Source of the DNA: Pseudomonas sp. 6D_7.1_Bac1
GTDB lineage: Bacteria; Pseudomonadota; Gammaproteobacteria; Pseudomonadales; Pseudomonadaceae
Assembly: GCF_025465945.1 (NCBI RefSeq)
Contig: NZ_JANLNW010000081.1
Coordinates: forward strand, 1 to 64,000
Reading direction: 5' to 3'
DNA length: 64,000 nucleotides
Part shown: positions 8,563-17,178 of the stretch, one piece after another
Layout: every line of letters begins with the position of its first letter
Numbering within the stretch: the stretch's first letter is position 1
Notes under the pieces: generated by a model
The model's database searches: none
Seen by the model: only the letters and a program-made list of their open reading frames with translations
Told to the model about the DNA's origin: nothing
Translations under genes and position numbers: made by a program

Positions 8563-9854
8563 GCGCCATCCTGATTCTCGGTGCCGGGCCTGCGGGCGCG
8601 GCGGTGGCGTTGGGCCTGCGCCGGCTGGGTTATGCGGTGACGCTGATCAGTGACTGGCGGCGCTTCGCGGCGCTCGAAGGTGTTTCACAGCGGGTGCTCG
8701 AAGCGCTACGAAGTACCGGTTTGCATCAGGCTCTGGCGGAGGCCGCCTTGCCGTCTCAGCGGCAGGTGTCGTGGAACGGTCGGCAGCATGCGCAAAACAT
8801 CGAGTTTCTGCTGGATCGGCCGAGCTTCGATCGAGGCTTGCGCGAGGACTTGCGCCTGGCCGGTGTCGAGCTGATCGAAGGCCGGGTGCTGGCGGTTCAT
8901 TCCCAGGCGTCGGGTCATCGGGTTGAGGTCGAAGGACGCGGCGAATTGTTCAGTGAGTTTCTGGTGGAGGCCCGTGGTCGGCAGGCGCCGGCGCTTGGCA
9001 AAGGGCAACGCGGACCGGAGACGGTCAGCTTGCTCAACCGTTGGCAGGGCGCGCCAAGCGTCACCGCCAGCGCGGTGGAGAGTCTACAGGACGGTTGGGC
9101 CTGGATGGCGCGGCGGGCCGATGGTCAATGTTATTGGCAGTTGACCGTGGACGTGACCAGCGCCGAGTTACCGGGCAAGGCGCAGTTGCTCGACTACTGT
9201 CGCCAGCGCCGTCAGGATTCGCCGTTGGCCGTTGAATTTTTTGGCGCGCAGCTTGAAGCCGATCTGCAACTGCACGCCCGCAGCAGCACGGCGATTCTCA
9301 ATCCACAGGTGTGCGGCGATAACTGGATTCGGGTTGGCGACGCGGCCATGGCGGTCGATCCGCTGTCGGGCAACGGTATCTTTCAGTCATTGTCTTGCGC
9401 GTTGCAGGCACCGGTGGTCATCAACACGTTACTGCGTAAACCTGAGCGTGCGGCATTGGCTCAGCGTTTCCATCACCAGCGGGCCGAACAACTGTTTTTG
9501 CGGTTCGCACGTATTGGCCGGGACTTCTATGCCGATGAATTGCGCTGGTCGGAGCAACCGTTCTGGCGTGCGCGTCGGCACTGGCCGGACACGGCGCTTG
9601 CTCATGCGCCCGCAGACTTTGCGTCTCTGCGCATTGATCGCGCACCGGTGTTGCACGATGGCTTTGTCGATGAGGCCGAGGTGGTGATCACGGCGGACCA
9701 GCCGTTGGGGATCTGGCATGTGCAAGGGGTGGAGTTGGCGCCGCTGCTGCGTCGCCTGCAAACCCAGCCCGCCGAACAGGCGCTGCAAGGTTTGACGGTG
9801 GAGCAGGGGCGAGTGGTACGCGGGTGGTTGTTGGGGCAGGGGTTTAAACCCTGA
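8559..9854 (+). CDS. qhpG: FAD-dependent monooxygenase forming the tryptophylquinone
   Basis: 431 residues. The N-terminal Rossmann FAD motif is ILILGAGPAGAAVALGL, and the second FAD motif is RVGDAAMAVDPLSGNG (about residue 260), as in flavin-dependent halogenases and hydroxylases. The published QhpG adds two oxygens to the QhpC tryptophan that becomes cysteine tryptophylquinone. The C-terminal part (about residues 310-431) is less conserved and may bind the QhpC peptide. The start codon overlaps the qhpE stop (ATGA). It ends the rightward block qhpR-F-E-G and is followed by a REP element, then the convergent aldehyde dehydrogenase. Confidence 0.87.
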   Translation: MSAILILGAGPAGAAVALGLRRLGYAVTLISDWRRFAALEGVSQRVLEALRSTGLHQALAEAALPSQRQVSWNGRQHAQNIEFLLDRPSFDRGLREDLRLAGVELIEGRVLAVHSQASGHRVEVEGRGELFSEFLVEARGRQAPALGKGQRGPETVSLLNRWQGAPSVTASAVESLQDGWAWMARRADGQCYWQLTVDVTSAELPGKAQLLDYCRQRRQDSPLAVEFFGAQLEADLQLHARSSTAILNPQVCGDNWIRVGDAAMAVDPLSGNGIFQSLSCALQAPVVINTLLRKPERAALAQRFHHQRAEQLFLRFARIGRDFYADELRWSEQPFWRARRHWPDTALAHAPADFASLRIDRAPVLHDGFVDEAEVVITADQPLGIWHVQGVELAPLLRRLQTQPAEQALQGLTVEQGRVVRGWLLGQGFKP

Positions 9855-9876
9855 CAGTTGAGGTGAACGGTCTGGC

Positions 9877-9957
9877 GCCATCGCGAGCAGGCTCGCTCCC
9901 ACATTGGATCTCCAGCGTTCACCAGATCCCTGAGGGAGCGAGCTTGCTCGCGATGGC
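9877..9957. repeat. Paired REP element
   Basis: Two inverted copies of a GCGAGC-AGGCTCGC palindrome core (9877-9904 and 9934-9957) face each other. Related pairs recur at 17179, 59472 and 62780. The pair sits between convergent qhpG and the aldehyde dehydrogenase gene, a normal place for REPs. Confidence 0.85.
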
Positions 9958-9977
9958 AGTCTAGAGAGCGCCAGTGA

Positions 9978-11468
9978 TTACAGCTTGATCAACACCGACT
10001 TCAACTCGGTGTAATGCTCGATTGCCGCATACCCCATCTCACGGCCCACGCCGGACATCTTGTAACCGCCAAACGGCAATGCCGGGTCGAGGGCGCTGTG
10101 GCAGTTGACCCAGACCGAGCCGGATTTGATCCGCGGAATCATCCGGTGCACCGCCGCCAGGTCGTTGGACCAGATACTCGCGCCCAGGCCATACGGACTG
10201 TCATTGGCCATGCGCAACGCATCGGCCTCGTCATCGAACGGAATCGCCACCAGCACCGGGCCGAAGATTTCTTCCTGAACCAGCGAGTGCTGCTGATCGA
10301 CATCGACGATCACCGTCGGCTTGACGAAGAACCCAGGGCCGAATTGCTCACCGCCACAGGCGATGGTCGCACCACTTTCACGACCCATTTCGATGTAGTT
10401 GTACACCCGCGCTTGCTGGCGCGCCGAGATCAACGGGCCCATTTCAACGCTCGGGTCCAGGCCGTTACCCAGCTTCATGGCGTTGGCGATGCCGGCAATG
10501 TCGGCCACCACATTGTCAAAATGCTTGCGCTGTACATAGAGCCGCGAGCCTGCGCAGCAGACCTGACCCTGGTTGAAGAAGATCGCACTGGCCGCCCCGG
10601 CGGCGGCACTGCTGAGGTTGGCGTCGGCCATGACGATGGTCGGCGATTTACCGCCCAGCTCCAGGGTAACCCGGGTCATGGAGTCCATGGCGATCTTGCC
10701 GATCTGCTTGCCGACGGCGGTGGAGCCGGTGAAGGTCAGTTTGTCCACCAACGGGTTGTGGGTCAGCGCAGAACCGGCGGTGATGCCGGTACCGGTGACC
10801 ACGTTGAACACCCCGCTCGGGTAGCCGGCTTCCAGCACCAGCTCGGCGAGCTTCAGCGCGGTCAGCGGCGTTTCATCCGCCGGTTTCAGCACCACGGTGC
10901 ACCCGGTGGCCAGGGCCGGACCGAGTTTCCAGCAGGCCAGCAGCAACGGGAAGTTCCAGGCAACGATGGCGCCGACCACGCCCACCGCTTCACGGCGGAT
11001 AAAACTGTGGAACTGATCGTCTGGCATCAACGGCAGCGAGACTTCGACGCTGGAACCTTCGATCTTGGTCGCCCAACCGGCCATGTAGCGCAGGAAGTCG
11101 ATGGACAACTGCACGTCCATGACCTGTGCCACGGCCGCGCTTTTGCCGTTGTTCAGGCATTCCAGTTGCGCGAGCAACTCGGCGTCGCGCTCCATCAGGT
11201 CGGCGAGTTTCCACAACAGGTTTTGCCGCTCTCGAGGTCGGGTGCGGGTCCAGGCCGAATCGTCGAAGGCGTGACGTGCGGCGAGCACGGCGCGATCAAC
11301 GTCGTCTGGAGTAGCCTTCGGTACAACGCACAGCACTTCGCCGGTCGCCGGGTTGTGCAAGGGCATGGTCTGGCCGTCGGCGGCCTCGACCCAGTCGGCG
11401 CCGATCAACATGCGCGGGGCGCGTTGGATGAACGCCGATGTGGCGGGAAGCAGGTAAGGAAGCGGCAT
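9978..11468 (-). CDS. NAD(P)-dependent aldehyde dehydrogenase
   Basis: 496 residues, the normal length for the class. Catalytic cysteine C304 lies in NQGQVCCAGSR and the general-base glutamate in LELGGKSP at about residue 270. It resembles phenylacetaldehyde, betaine-aldehyde and aminobutyraldehyde dehydrogenases. Lying inside the qhp locus, it most likely oxidises the aldehyde that QHNDH produces from primary amines; the exact substrate is inferred. A near-perfect sigma-54 promoter (TGGCACAACCGTTGCG, minus strand, 11520-11505) lies 36 bp upstream of the start, so expression is probably activated by the nearby qhpR product together with qhpA. Confidence 0.9.
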   Translation of the reverse strand: MPLPYLLPATSAFIQRAPRMLIGADWVEAADGQTMPLHNPATGEVLCVVPKATPDDVDRAVLAARHAFDDSAWTRTRPRERQNLLWKLADLMERDAELLAQLECLNNGKSAAVAQVMDVQLSIDFLRYMAGWATKIEGSSVEVSLPLMPDDQFHSFIRREAVGVVGAIVAWNFPLLLACWKLGPALATGCTVVLKPADETPLTALKLAELVLEAGYPSGVFNVVTGTGITAGSALTHNPLVDKLTFTGSTAVGKQIGKIAMDSMTRVTLELGGKSPTIVMADANLSSAAAGAASAIFFNQGQVCCAGSRLYVQRKHFDNVVADIAGIANAMKLGNGLDPSVEMGPLISARQQARVYNYIEMGRESGATIACGGEQFGPGFFVKPTVIVDVDQQHSLVQEEIFGPVLVAIPFDDEADALRMANDSPYGLGASIWSNDLAAVHRMIPRIKSGSVWVNCHSALDPALPFGGYKMSGVGREMGYAAIEHYTELKSVLIKL

Positions 11469-11504
11469 GGTGAGACCTCGTCTTGTTCGTGTGGCGAGGT
11501 CTTT

Positions 11505-11520
11505 CGCAACGGTTGTGCCA
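11505..11520 (-). promoter_or_regulatory. Sigma-54 promoter of the aldehyde dehydrogenase gene
   Basis: Read on the minus strand the site is TGGCACAACCGTTGCG. The -24 GG and -12 GC are exactly ten bases apart and the core matches the TGGCACG-N4-TTGC consensus closely. The start codon lies 36 bp downstream. An activator-type motif shared with the qhpA upstream region lies about 65 bp further upstream (11585-11601). Confidence 0.75.
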
Positions 11521-11584
11521 GTTTGCCGAAGGGCTGTGTTTAGCGGGGTTCAGTGCCAAAAACAGCTGACTGAGCGCGCGGAGC

Positions 11585-11601
11585 TGTCGCAATCTGAGAC
11601 G
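11585..11601. promoter_or_regulatory. Shared upstream motif, candidate QhpR site
   Basis: The plus strand reads TGTCGCAATCTGAGAC here and TGTCGCGATATTAGAC before qhpA (near 12375-12391), 13 of 16 bases identical. Both lie about 80-110 bp upstream of a sigma-54 promoter candidate, the usual position for an enhancer-binding protein. Assignment to QhpR is inference. Confidence 0.5.
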
Positions 11602-11622
11602 TGAGTGAGACAGCCAAAGCCG

Positions 11623-12285
11623 TTAACGGCTCAACATGCGATCAATCACCGCCCATAGCTGCGGATCGTTAAAGTCCTCGATCACCAGATGCGCACCCGC
11701 CGCCAGCAGCGTCTCGCGGCGTTGGCTGGTCACCAGGCCCACGGTGAAAATCCCGGCCTTCACCGCCGCCGTCAGGCCGGGGATCGAGTCTTCGAACGCC
11801 AGGGTCACCTCGGCGCTGGCCCGTAAACGCTCAAGGCCGGTGAGGTAGGGCAGGGGATCGGGCTTGGCACGGGGCAGTTCCTCGGCAACCACGATCTGTT
11901 CGAAACGCTCATGCAGGCCCAGCGCTTCAAGCATGTGATCGGCGTTGGCCCGTGGCGCATTGGTGACCACGGCAACGCCAATGTCCTGTTCCTTGGCGAA
12001 ATCCAGCAAACGGACTAATCCGGCAATGGGCGTCAGTTGTGGAGACAGTTCACGAAAGCGCACTTCCTTGCGTTCGGCGAACGCTTCGCGCTCGACCACC
12101 GAGCGATCCGGGAACAGGTAGCGACACATGTTGGCGTTAGCCTGGCCGCTCACATGCGCTTCGAACTCGGCTTGGCTGAAGACCCGGCCATCCTCCTCCA
12201 GCAACAATTGTTGAAGCGCCAGCAGATGGAGCGCATCGGTGTCGGTCAGGGTGCCGTCGAGGTCGAAGAGCAAAGCAGTGAGCAT
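11623..12285 (-). CDS. HAD-superfamily phosphatase (phosphoglycolate phosphatase-like)
   Basis: 220 residues from MLTALLFDLDGTLTD. This start is preferred to an upstream one at 12339 because the DxD nucleophile motif (FDLDGT) normally sits at the extreme N-terminus. Other HAD motifs are VVTNAP (motif II), a lysine in PRAKPDP (motif III) and FEDSIPG (motif IV). It belongs with phosphoglycolate phosphatases and beta-phosphoglucomutases; the substrate is unknown. It lies between the aldehyde dehydrogenase and qhpA, divergent from qhpA. A weak sigma-54-like element (GG and GC ten apart, minus strand, 12328-12315) lies before it. Its role in amine use, if any, is unclear. Confidence 0.85.
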   Translation of the reverse strand: MLTALLFDLDGTLTDTDALHLLALQQLLLEEDGRVFSQAEFEAHVSGQANANMCRYLFPDRSVVEREAFAERKEVRFRELSPQLTPIAGLVRLLDFAKEQDIGVAVVTNAPRANADHMLEALGLHERFEQIVVAEELPRAKPDPLPYLTGLERLRASAEVTLAFEDSIPGLTAAVKAGIFTVGLVTSQRRETLLAAGAHLVIEDFNDPQLWAVIDRMLSR

Positions 12286-12373
12286 GGCGCAGTTCCCGTA
12301 GCTGAAGCGGTTAAGCGGATAGGTAGCCATCGTATACACAGGGCGTCATCTATGCTCGTCTCAGAGTGCAACA

Positions 12374-12392
12374 GTTGTCGCGATATTAGACG
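12374..12392. promoter_or_regulatory. Shared upstream motif before qhpA, candidate QhpR site
   Basis: TGTCGCGATATTAGAC matches the motif before the aldehyde dehydrogenase. On its left it is preceded by GCAACAGT, giving an inverted repeat GCAACA-GT-TGTCGC with a single mismatch, as expected for a dimeric Fis-type activator. The site lies in the 314-bp gap between the HAD gene and qhpA. Confidence 0.5.
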
Positions 12393-12468
12393 CCACTCAC
12401 GTTTTTCAGCCCTGGTAAAAAATCTATTTTTCTCGCCAATCATTTGATTTTAAAGACTATTCATAAGC

Positions 12469-12484
12469 TGGCACGCTCCGTGTA
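12469..12484 (+). promoter_or_regulatory. Sigma-54-like promoter of the qhpA operon
   Basis: The -24 element is a perfect TGGCACG. Ten bases after the GG the -12 dinucleotide is GT rather than the canonical GC, so the match is imperfect. The position, about 115 bp before the qhpA start and about 77 bp downstream of the shared motif, fits. It is the best candidate in the gap. Confidence 0.45.
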
Positions 12485-12599
12485 TTGCTCCTTCGCAGAC
12501 GTTTCTCTTGCCTCCGCCAGTGACCGGTTCGCCGGCGGCAGAAACCATAAAAACAACAGATCACAACAATAAGAAAGCACCGTGCGAGGTTCGACGTTG

Positions 12600-14180
12600 A
12601 TGAAGAGAAAACTCCGATCAGGCATGAGCGCCAGTCTGCTGGCGCTCGCCGCGTGTGCCGCCCTGCATGCTCCGCAAAGCATGGCCGCGCGTGACGCCCA
12701 AACCATCCTCAAGGAAACCTGCCAGGGCTGTCATACCCCCGAGGCCGACAATGCCTTGAGCCGTATCAGCCACCAGCGCAAAACCCCCGAAGGCTGGCTG
12801 ATGAGCATCGCCCGGATGCAGACCATGCACGGTTTGCAGATCAGTGATGAGGACCGCCGCACACTGGTCAAATACCTCGCCGATACCCAAGGCCTGGCGC
12901 CGAGCGAAACCGATGGCGTGCGTTATGCGCTGGAGCGCCGGCTCAATACCGTCGAGCATTTCGACGACCTGACGAGCCAGATGTGCGGCCGCTGCCACTC
13001 CGGTGCGCGGATTGCCCTGCAACGGCGGCCGGCCCAGGAGTGGGAACGTCTGGTGAACTTCCACCTCGGCCAATGGCCGTCCCTGGAATACCAGGCATTG
13101 GCCCGCGATCGCGACTGGTTCGACATTGCTCGCAAAGACATGGTGCCGCTGTTGGCCAAGCGCTATCCGCTGGACAACCCGGCCTGGAAAGCCTGGCAAA
13201 AAACGGCGCCAAAATCCGAAGCGCTGGTGGGTAACTGGAGCTTCAGCGGCCACTTGCCAGGCAAGGGTGAGCTGGCCGGTGTAATGAGTGTCAGCGCCTC
13301 GGGCCTTGATCAGTTCAAGGTCACGGTCAAAGGCCAATACGCCGATGGCAGCCCGTTCAATGGCGACGGCAGCGCGATCCTCTACAGCGGTTACGAATGG
13401 CGCGGCAACGTGACCATCGACGGTGTGGTCATGCGTCAGGTGTTCGCCGCCAAGGGCACTGAACTGCAAGGTCGAATGTTCGACGCCGAGCACGATGAAC
13501 GCGGCCTCGACTTTATCGCCGCCAAACAAGGTTCCAGCCGTTTGCTGGCGGTGCAGCCGGGGTATCTGAAGGCCGGCAGCGAAACCGAGGTGACCCTGAT
13601 CGGCAGCGGTCTGCAAGGCACGCCGAACTTTGGCAATGGCGTGGAAGTGGTGCAAGTGCTGGAGCAAAGTCCAGAGCGCATCAAGGTCAAAATCAAAGCG
13701 GCCGCCGACGCCAGACCCGGCGCGCACGAGGTCACGATTGGCAACTTGAAAGGCGCGACGCTGGCGGTCTACAGCCAGATTGCCGAGGTCAAGGTAGTGC
13801 CGGAATTCTCGGTGGCGCGGATCGGTGAGGGCGGCGGTTCGACGCCAAAAGTCCAGGGCCGTTTTGATGCCGAAGCCTGGGGCAAAGGCGCCGATGGCAA
13901 ACCGTATCGCATTGGTGTGTTCCCGGCGCAGTGGAAAGTTGAAGCCTTCGACGACCGCGCCAAGGAAGACCAGGACGTCAAGTTTGCCGGCACCATGCAG
14001 GCCGACAGCGGCATATTCACCCCGGGCGATGCCGGGCCGAACCCGCAACGCAAGATGTCCACCAACAACGCCGGAAATCTCAAGGTGATCGCCGCAGTGG
14101 ATGACGCTGGCAAGGCGTTGACCGGCGAAGGCCACATGATCGTCACCGTGCAACGCTGGAACAATCCACCCATTCCCTGA
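12600..14180 (+). CDS. qhpA: Quinohemoprotein amine dehydrogenase, alpha (diheme) subunit
   Basis: 526 residues from the ATG at 12600; a GTG 18 bases earlier is less likely because GAGG lies correctly before the ATG. The signal peptide (KRK, then a hydrophobic core ending near MAA, residue 30) sends it to the periplasm. Two c-type heme motifs are visible, CQGCH (41-45) and CGRCH (129-133). The rest matches the beta-barrel domains of the known 60-kDa subunit. The hemes take electrons from the cysteine tryptophylquinone of the gamma subunit and pass them to an external acceptor such as azurin or a cytochrome. It opens the rightward block A-D-C-B, the gene order of other qhp operons. Confidence 0.95.
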   Translation: MKRKLRSGMSASLLALAACAALHAPQSMAARDAQTILKETCQGCHTPEADNALSRISHQRKTPEGWLMSIARMQTMHGLQISDEDRRTLVKYLADTQGLAPSETDGVRYALERRLNTVEHFDDLTSQMCGRCHSGARIALQRRPAQEWERLVNFHLGQWPSLEYQALARDRDWFDIARKDMVPLLAKRYPLDNPAWKAWQKTAPKSEALVGNWSFSGHLPGKGELAGVMSVSASGLDQFKVTVKGQYADGSPFNGDGSAILYSGYEWRGNVTIDGVVMRQVFAAKGTELQGRMFDAEHDERGLDFIAAKQGSSRLLAVQPGYLKAGSETEVTLIGSGLQGTPNFGNGVEVVQVLEQSPERIKVKIKAAADARPGAHEVTIGNLKGATLAVYSQIAEVKVVPEFSVARIGEGGGSTPKVQGRFDAEAWGKGADGKPYRIGVFPAQWKVEAFDDRAKEDQDVKFAGTMQADSGIFTPGDAGPNPQRKMSTNNAGNLKVIAAVDDAGKALTGEGHMIVTVQRWNNPPIP

Positions 14181-14260
14181 TTTGACTGCGCGTGAACGTG
14201 ACAGACACTTTTCAGGAATGACCGCAGGCCTCGAAAACGGGGTTTGCACAGGAGGTTGTA

Positions 14261-15691
14261 ATGGGCGCCATTTTGAATCTGGTCGAGCGCAATCTGCACG
14301 AAGTGCACGTCGATGCCGACCGCATGTTGTTTCACATTCCCAGCAGTTCGCTGTTCGCCAGCGATGAGCTGACCGGCACCATCATCGATACCTTGCGCGG
14401 TCCCGGCTGTTCGTCGGAGGACTTGATCCAGCGCTTGGCCGCACGCTTCAACGGCGAAGAAATCACCGAAACCCTGCGTGAACTGATCTCCCTGGAACTG
14501 GTCAGTGACGGCTCGCCGCTGACCCCGGACATCGGCACCAAACGGGTCGAACGCACGGCGATCAACACCGTGGTGCTCAACGTCAACACCGGCTGCAACC
14601 TGAGCTGCACCTATTGCTACAAGGAAGACCTCGACAAGCCGTCGGCCGGCAAGAAGATGGACGTCGACACCGCCGTTGCGTCGGTGGAAATGCTGTTGCG
14701 TGAATCGCCTGACGAAGAGCGCTTCACCGTGGTGTTCTTCGGTGGTGAGCCGCTGAGCAATCGCAAGCTGATCGAGTACATGGTCGACTACTGTGAGAAG
14801 CGTTTTCGCGAAGCCGGCAAGTTCGTCGAATTCGTCATGACCACCAACGCCACGCTGCTCACCGAGGACACGGTCGACTACCTGAATGCCCACCGTTTTG
14901 GCTTGTCGGTGAGCATCGACGGACCGAAAACCGTGCACGACCGCAACCGCATCACCGTGGGCGGGCAGGGCACCTACGACGTGGTTCGGCGCAAGGCCGA
15001 GATGCTGTTGTCGCGCTACAACAGCCGCCCGGTCGGTGCACGTGTGACCCTGACCACCGGCGTCACTGATGTCGAAACCATCTGGGATCACCTGTTCAAC
15101 GAGTTGGGTTTTGCCGAAGTCGGTTTCGCCCCGGTGACCTCGGGCGACATCAGCACTTTCAACCTGTCCAGTGACGAGTTGATCGAAGTGTTCGCCAACA
15201 TGAAAAAGCTCGGCCGACGTTATCTGGAAGCGGCGCTGGAGCACCGCAACATCGGTTTCTCCAACCTGCACCAGTTGATCACCGACATCCACGAAGGCCA
15301 CAAAAAAGCCCTGCCGTGCGGTGCCGGACTGAAGATGCTGGCGGTGGATCACAAGGGCGAACTCAACCTCTGCCACCGTTTCACCGGCTCGTCATTGCCA
15401 ACCTTCGGCAATGTGCACAGCGGCGTGAAACAGGTCGAGTTGAACGACTTCCTGTCCCAACGCCTGGACCGAACCAACACCGGTTGCGAAGACTGCCAGA
15501 TCCGCAACCTGTGTTCCGGCGGCTGCTACCACGAGAGCTACGCCCGCTACGGCGACCCGACGCACCCGACCTATCACTACTGCGAACTGATGCGTGACTG
15601 GGTCGACTTCGGTATCGAGGTCTACACCCGGATCATGGCTCACAACCCTGCGTTCATCAGCAGTTACATCACTCCGCGCAAGGCTCACTGA
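14261..15691 (+). CDS. qhpD: Radical SAM thioether-forming maturase of QhpC
   Basis: 476 residues with AGGAGG six bases before the ATG. The radical SAM cluster CxxxCxxC is C112-N-L-S-C116-T-Y-C119. A C-terminal SPASM-type cysteine region follows (CGAGLKML near 353, CEDCQIRNLCSGGCYHE near 410, and YHYC near 445) for two auxiliary Fe-S clusters. QhpD forms the three Cys-to-Asp/Glu thioether bonds within QhpC, working on the precursor that carries its leader. The N-terminal region (about residues 1-100) is a peptide-recognition domain like those in other radical SAM maturases. The substrate gene starts one base after the stop. Confidence 0.95.
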   Translation: MGAILNLVERNLHEVHVDADRMLFHIPSSSLFASDELTGTIIDTLRGPGCSSEDLIQRLAARFNGEEITETLRELISLELVSDGSPLTPDIGTKRVERTAINTVVLNVNTGCNLSCTYCYKEDLDKPSAGKKMDVDTAVASVEMLLRESPDEERFTVVFFGGEPLSNRKLIEYMVDYCEKRFREAGKFVEFVMTTNATLLTEDTVDYLNAHRFGLSVSIDGPKTVHDRNRITVGGQGTYDVVRRKAEMLLSRYNSRPVGARVTLTTGVTDVETIWDHLFNELGFAEVGFAPVTSGDISTFNLSSDELIEVFANMKKLGRRYLEAALEHRNIGFSNLHQLITDIHEGHKKALPCGAGLKMLAVDHKGELNLCHRFTGSSLPTFGNVHSGVKQVELNDFLSQRLDRTNTGCEDCQIRNLCSGGCYHESYARYGDPTHPTYHYCELMRDWVDFGIEVYTRIMAHNPAFISSYITPRKAH

Positions 15692-15692
15692 T

Positions 15693-16016
15693 ATGAAACA
15701 TCTCAAGGCAATCAATAACAAAGCCCAGAAGCTCGATCAGGCCGCGGCCGAAAACCGTATCGAAGAAGTGGTGGCGATGAGTTCTGTCGCCGGTTGCGCC
15801 TCGACCACCGACCCCGGCTGGGAAATCGACGCCTTTGGCGGTGTGTCGTCGCTGTGCCAGCCGATGGAAGCGGACCTCTATGGTTGTTCCGACCCTTGCT
15901 GGTGGCCAGCCCAAGTGCCGGACATGATGAGCACCTACCCGGACTGGAACAAGGACGCCCAAGCTTCCAACGAGAGCTGGCGCAACCTGGGCACAGTGTT
16001 CCCAAAAGACAAATGA
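15693..16016 (+). CDS. qhpC: Quinohemoprotein amine dehydrogenase, gamma subunit precursor (CTQ peptide)
   Basis: 107 residues: a 28-residue leader plus a 79-residue catalytic subunit. With residue 29 as mature position 1, every known special residue falls in place. These are cross-link pairs C7-E16, C27-D33 and C41-D49, and cofactor residues C37 and W43, which form cysteine tryptophylquinone. The leader is lysine-rich then acidic and has no signal peptide, consistent with export by QhpF after modification by QhpD and QhpG and cleavage by QhpE. The longer frame from 15594 overlaps qhpD and is not used. Short, highly conserved, and decisive for calling the whole locus. Confidence 0.95.
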   Translation: MKHLKAINNKAQKLDQAAAENRIEEVVAMSSVAGCASTTDPGWEIDAFGGVSSLCQPMEADLYGCSDPCWWPAQVPDMMSTYPDWNKDAQASNESWRNLGTVFPKDK

Positions 16017-16039
16017 TCGGACAGAAGAAGGATTCCTGC

Positions 16040-17158
16040 ATGCGCCTTATCAATGCCTGCGGCCTGGCCGCTTCCGCCCTCCTGAGTGTCTGTTCACTCA
16101 GTGTTCTGGCCGATGAAAACACTGTGCTTCAAAGTGGTCACGAGTACATGTTGACCACCAATTACCCGAACAACCTGAACGTCATCGACCTTAAAACCGA
16201 CAGCCTGTACAAGACCTGCAAGCTGCCGGATGCCTTTGGTCCCGGCACCATTCAGTTGTCGCCGGACCGCAAGACCGCTTACGTGCTGAACAACCACTAT
16301 GCGGACATCTACGGTGTCGAACTCGACAGCTGCAAGCAGGTGTTCCACGCCAGCATCACCCAGCAACCGGGGGAGAAAGCGCGTTCGATGTTCGCGTTCA
16401 CCCTCAGCCACGACGGCAAGGAGTTGTACACCGTCGCCAACCCGACCTTGATGCTCAACGACCACTATGAAGTGCAACCCCCACGGCTGGATGTGTACGC
16501 CACCGATGCCGGTATGAGCGCCAAACCGGTTCGCAGCTTCCCGGCGCCGCGTCAACTGACCATCATGCAAAGCGGGGATGACGGCACGCTGTATGTGGCC
16601 GGTGCGGACATCTACAAGGTCAATGTGAAGACCGGCAAGTTCGACGTGCTGATCCCCAGCCGTCACTGGAAACGCCCCAACTACAGCGCACCTGACGTGC
16701 TCTACGTGTGGAACCAGCAAACGTACCGGCATGACTTTTCGCTGCTCTACACCACGGCGAAATTCAAGGATAAAAAACAGGACCCGGCCACTGCCGAAAA
16801 CCTCTACGGCTTGTTCAGCATCGACCTGAAAACCGGCAAGACCGAAACCACCGATTTCGGCCCGTTGATCGAAATCTACTTCAGCGGCATGCGTTCGCCG
16901 AAAGACCCGAACCTGATGTTTGGCGTGCTCAATCGTCTGGCCAAGTACGACATCAAACAGAAGAAGCTGATTCAGGCGACGAACCTGGACCACTCCTACT
17001 ACTGCATTTCCTTCAACAAGGACGGCAGCAAGATCTACCTGGCCGGGACCTTCAACGACGTGGCGATCTTTGATGCTGACAGCCTGAAGCAGATCGGCAG
17101 CATCAAAATGCCGGGCGGCGACATGGCGATCACCACGGCGCAGGTGTTTGTCCGGTAA
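16040..17158 (+). CDS. qhpB: Quinohemoprotein amine dehydrogenase, beta subunit
   Basis: 372 residues from the ATG at 16040, which follows AGAAGGA and begins a clean signal peptide (LAASALLSVCSLSVLA, cleaved before DEN). An ATG at 16013 overlapping the qhpC stop is possible but would put nine extra residues before the signal peptide. The mature protein is a seven-bladed YVTN/WD-type propeller, seen as repeated segments such as LSPDRKTAYVLN, LSHDGKELYTV and FNKDGSKIYLAGTF. It holds the small gamma subunit against the diheme alpha subunit at the active site. It is the last gene of the A-D-C-B block and is followed by a REP pair. Confidence 0.93.
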   Translation: MRLINACGLAASALLSVCSLSVLADENTVLQSGHEYMLTTNYPNNLNVIDLKTDSLYKTCKLPDAFGPGTIQLSPDRKTAYVLNNHYADIYGVELDSCKQVFHASITQQPGEKARSMFAFTLSHDGKELYTVANPTLMLNDHYEVQPPRLDVYATDAGMSAKPVRSFPAPRQLTIMQSGDDGTLYVAGADIYKVNVKTGKFDVLIPSRHWKRPNYSAPDVLYVWNQQTYRHDFSLLYTTAKFKDKKQDPATAENLYGLFSIDLKTGKTETTDFGPLIEIYFSGMRSPKDPNLMFGVLNRLAKYDIKQKKLIQATNLDHSYYCISFNKDGSKIYLAGTFNDVAIFDADSLKQIGSIKMPGGDMAITTAQVFVR

Positions 17159-17178
17159 TCGCGGTGCCTGCACGGACG

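Noticed and set aside
10014..11543. Long rightward reading frame opposite the aldehyde dehydrogenase
   Set aside because: It is a composition shadow: high-GC codons of the real leftward gene keep this frame open. No family motif or ribosome binding site is seen.
12618..14249. 543-codon leftward frame opposite qhpA
   Set aside because: Shadow of qhpA, whose heme motifs and signal peptide are clear.
15594..15692. Longer start for qhpC
   Set aside because: It overlaps qhpD, and the MKHLKA start gives the exact 28-residue leader.
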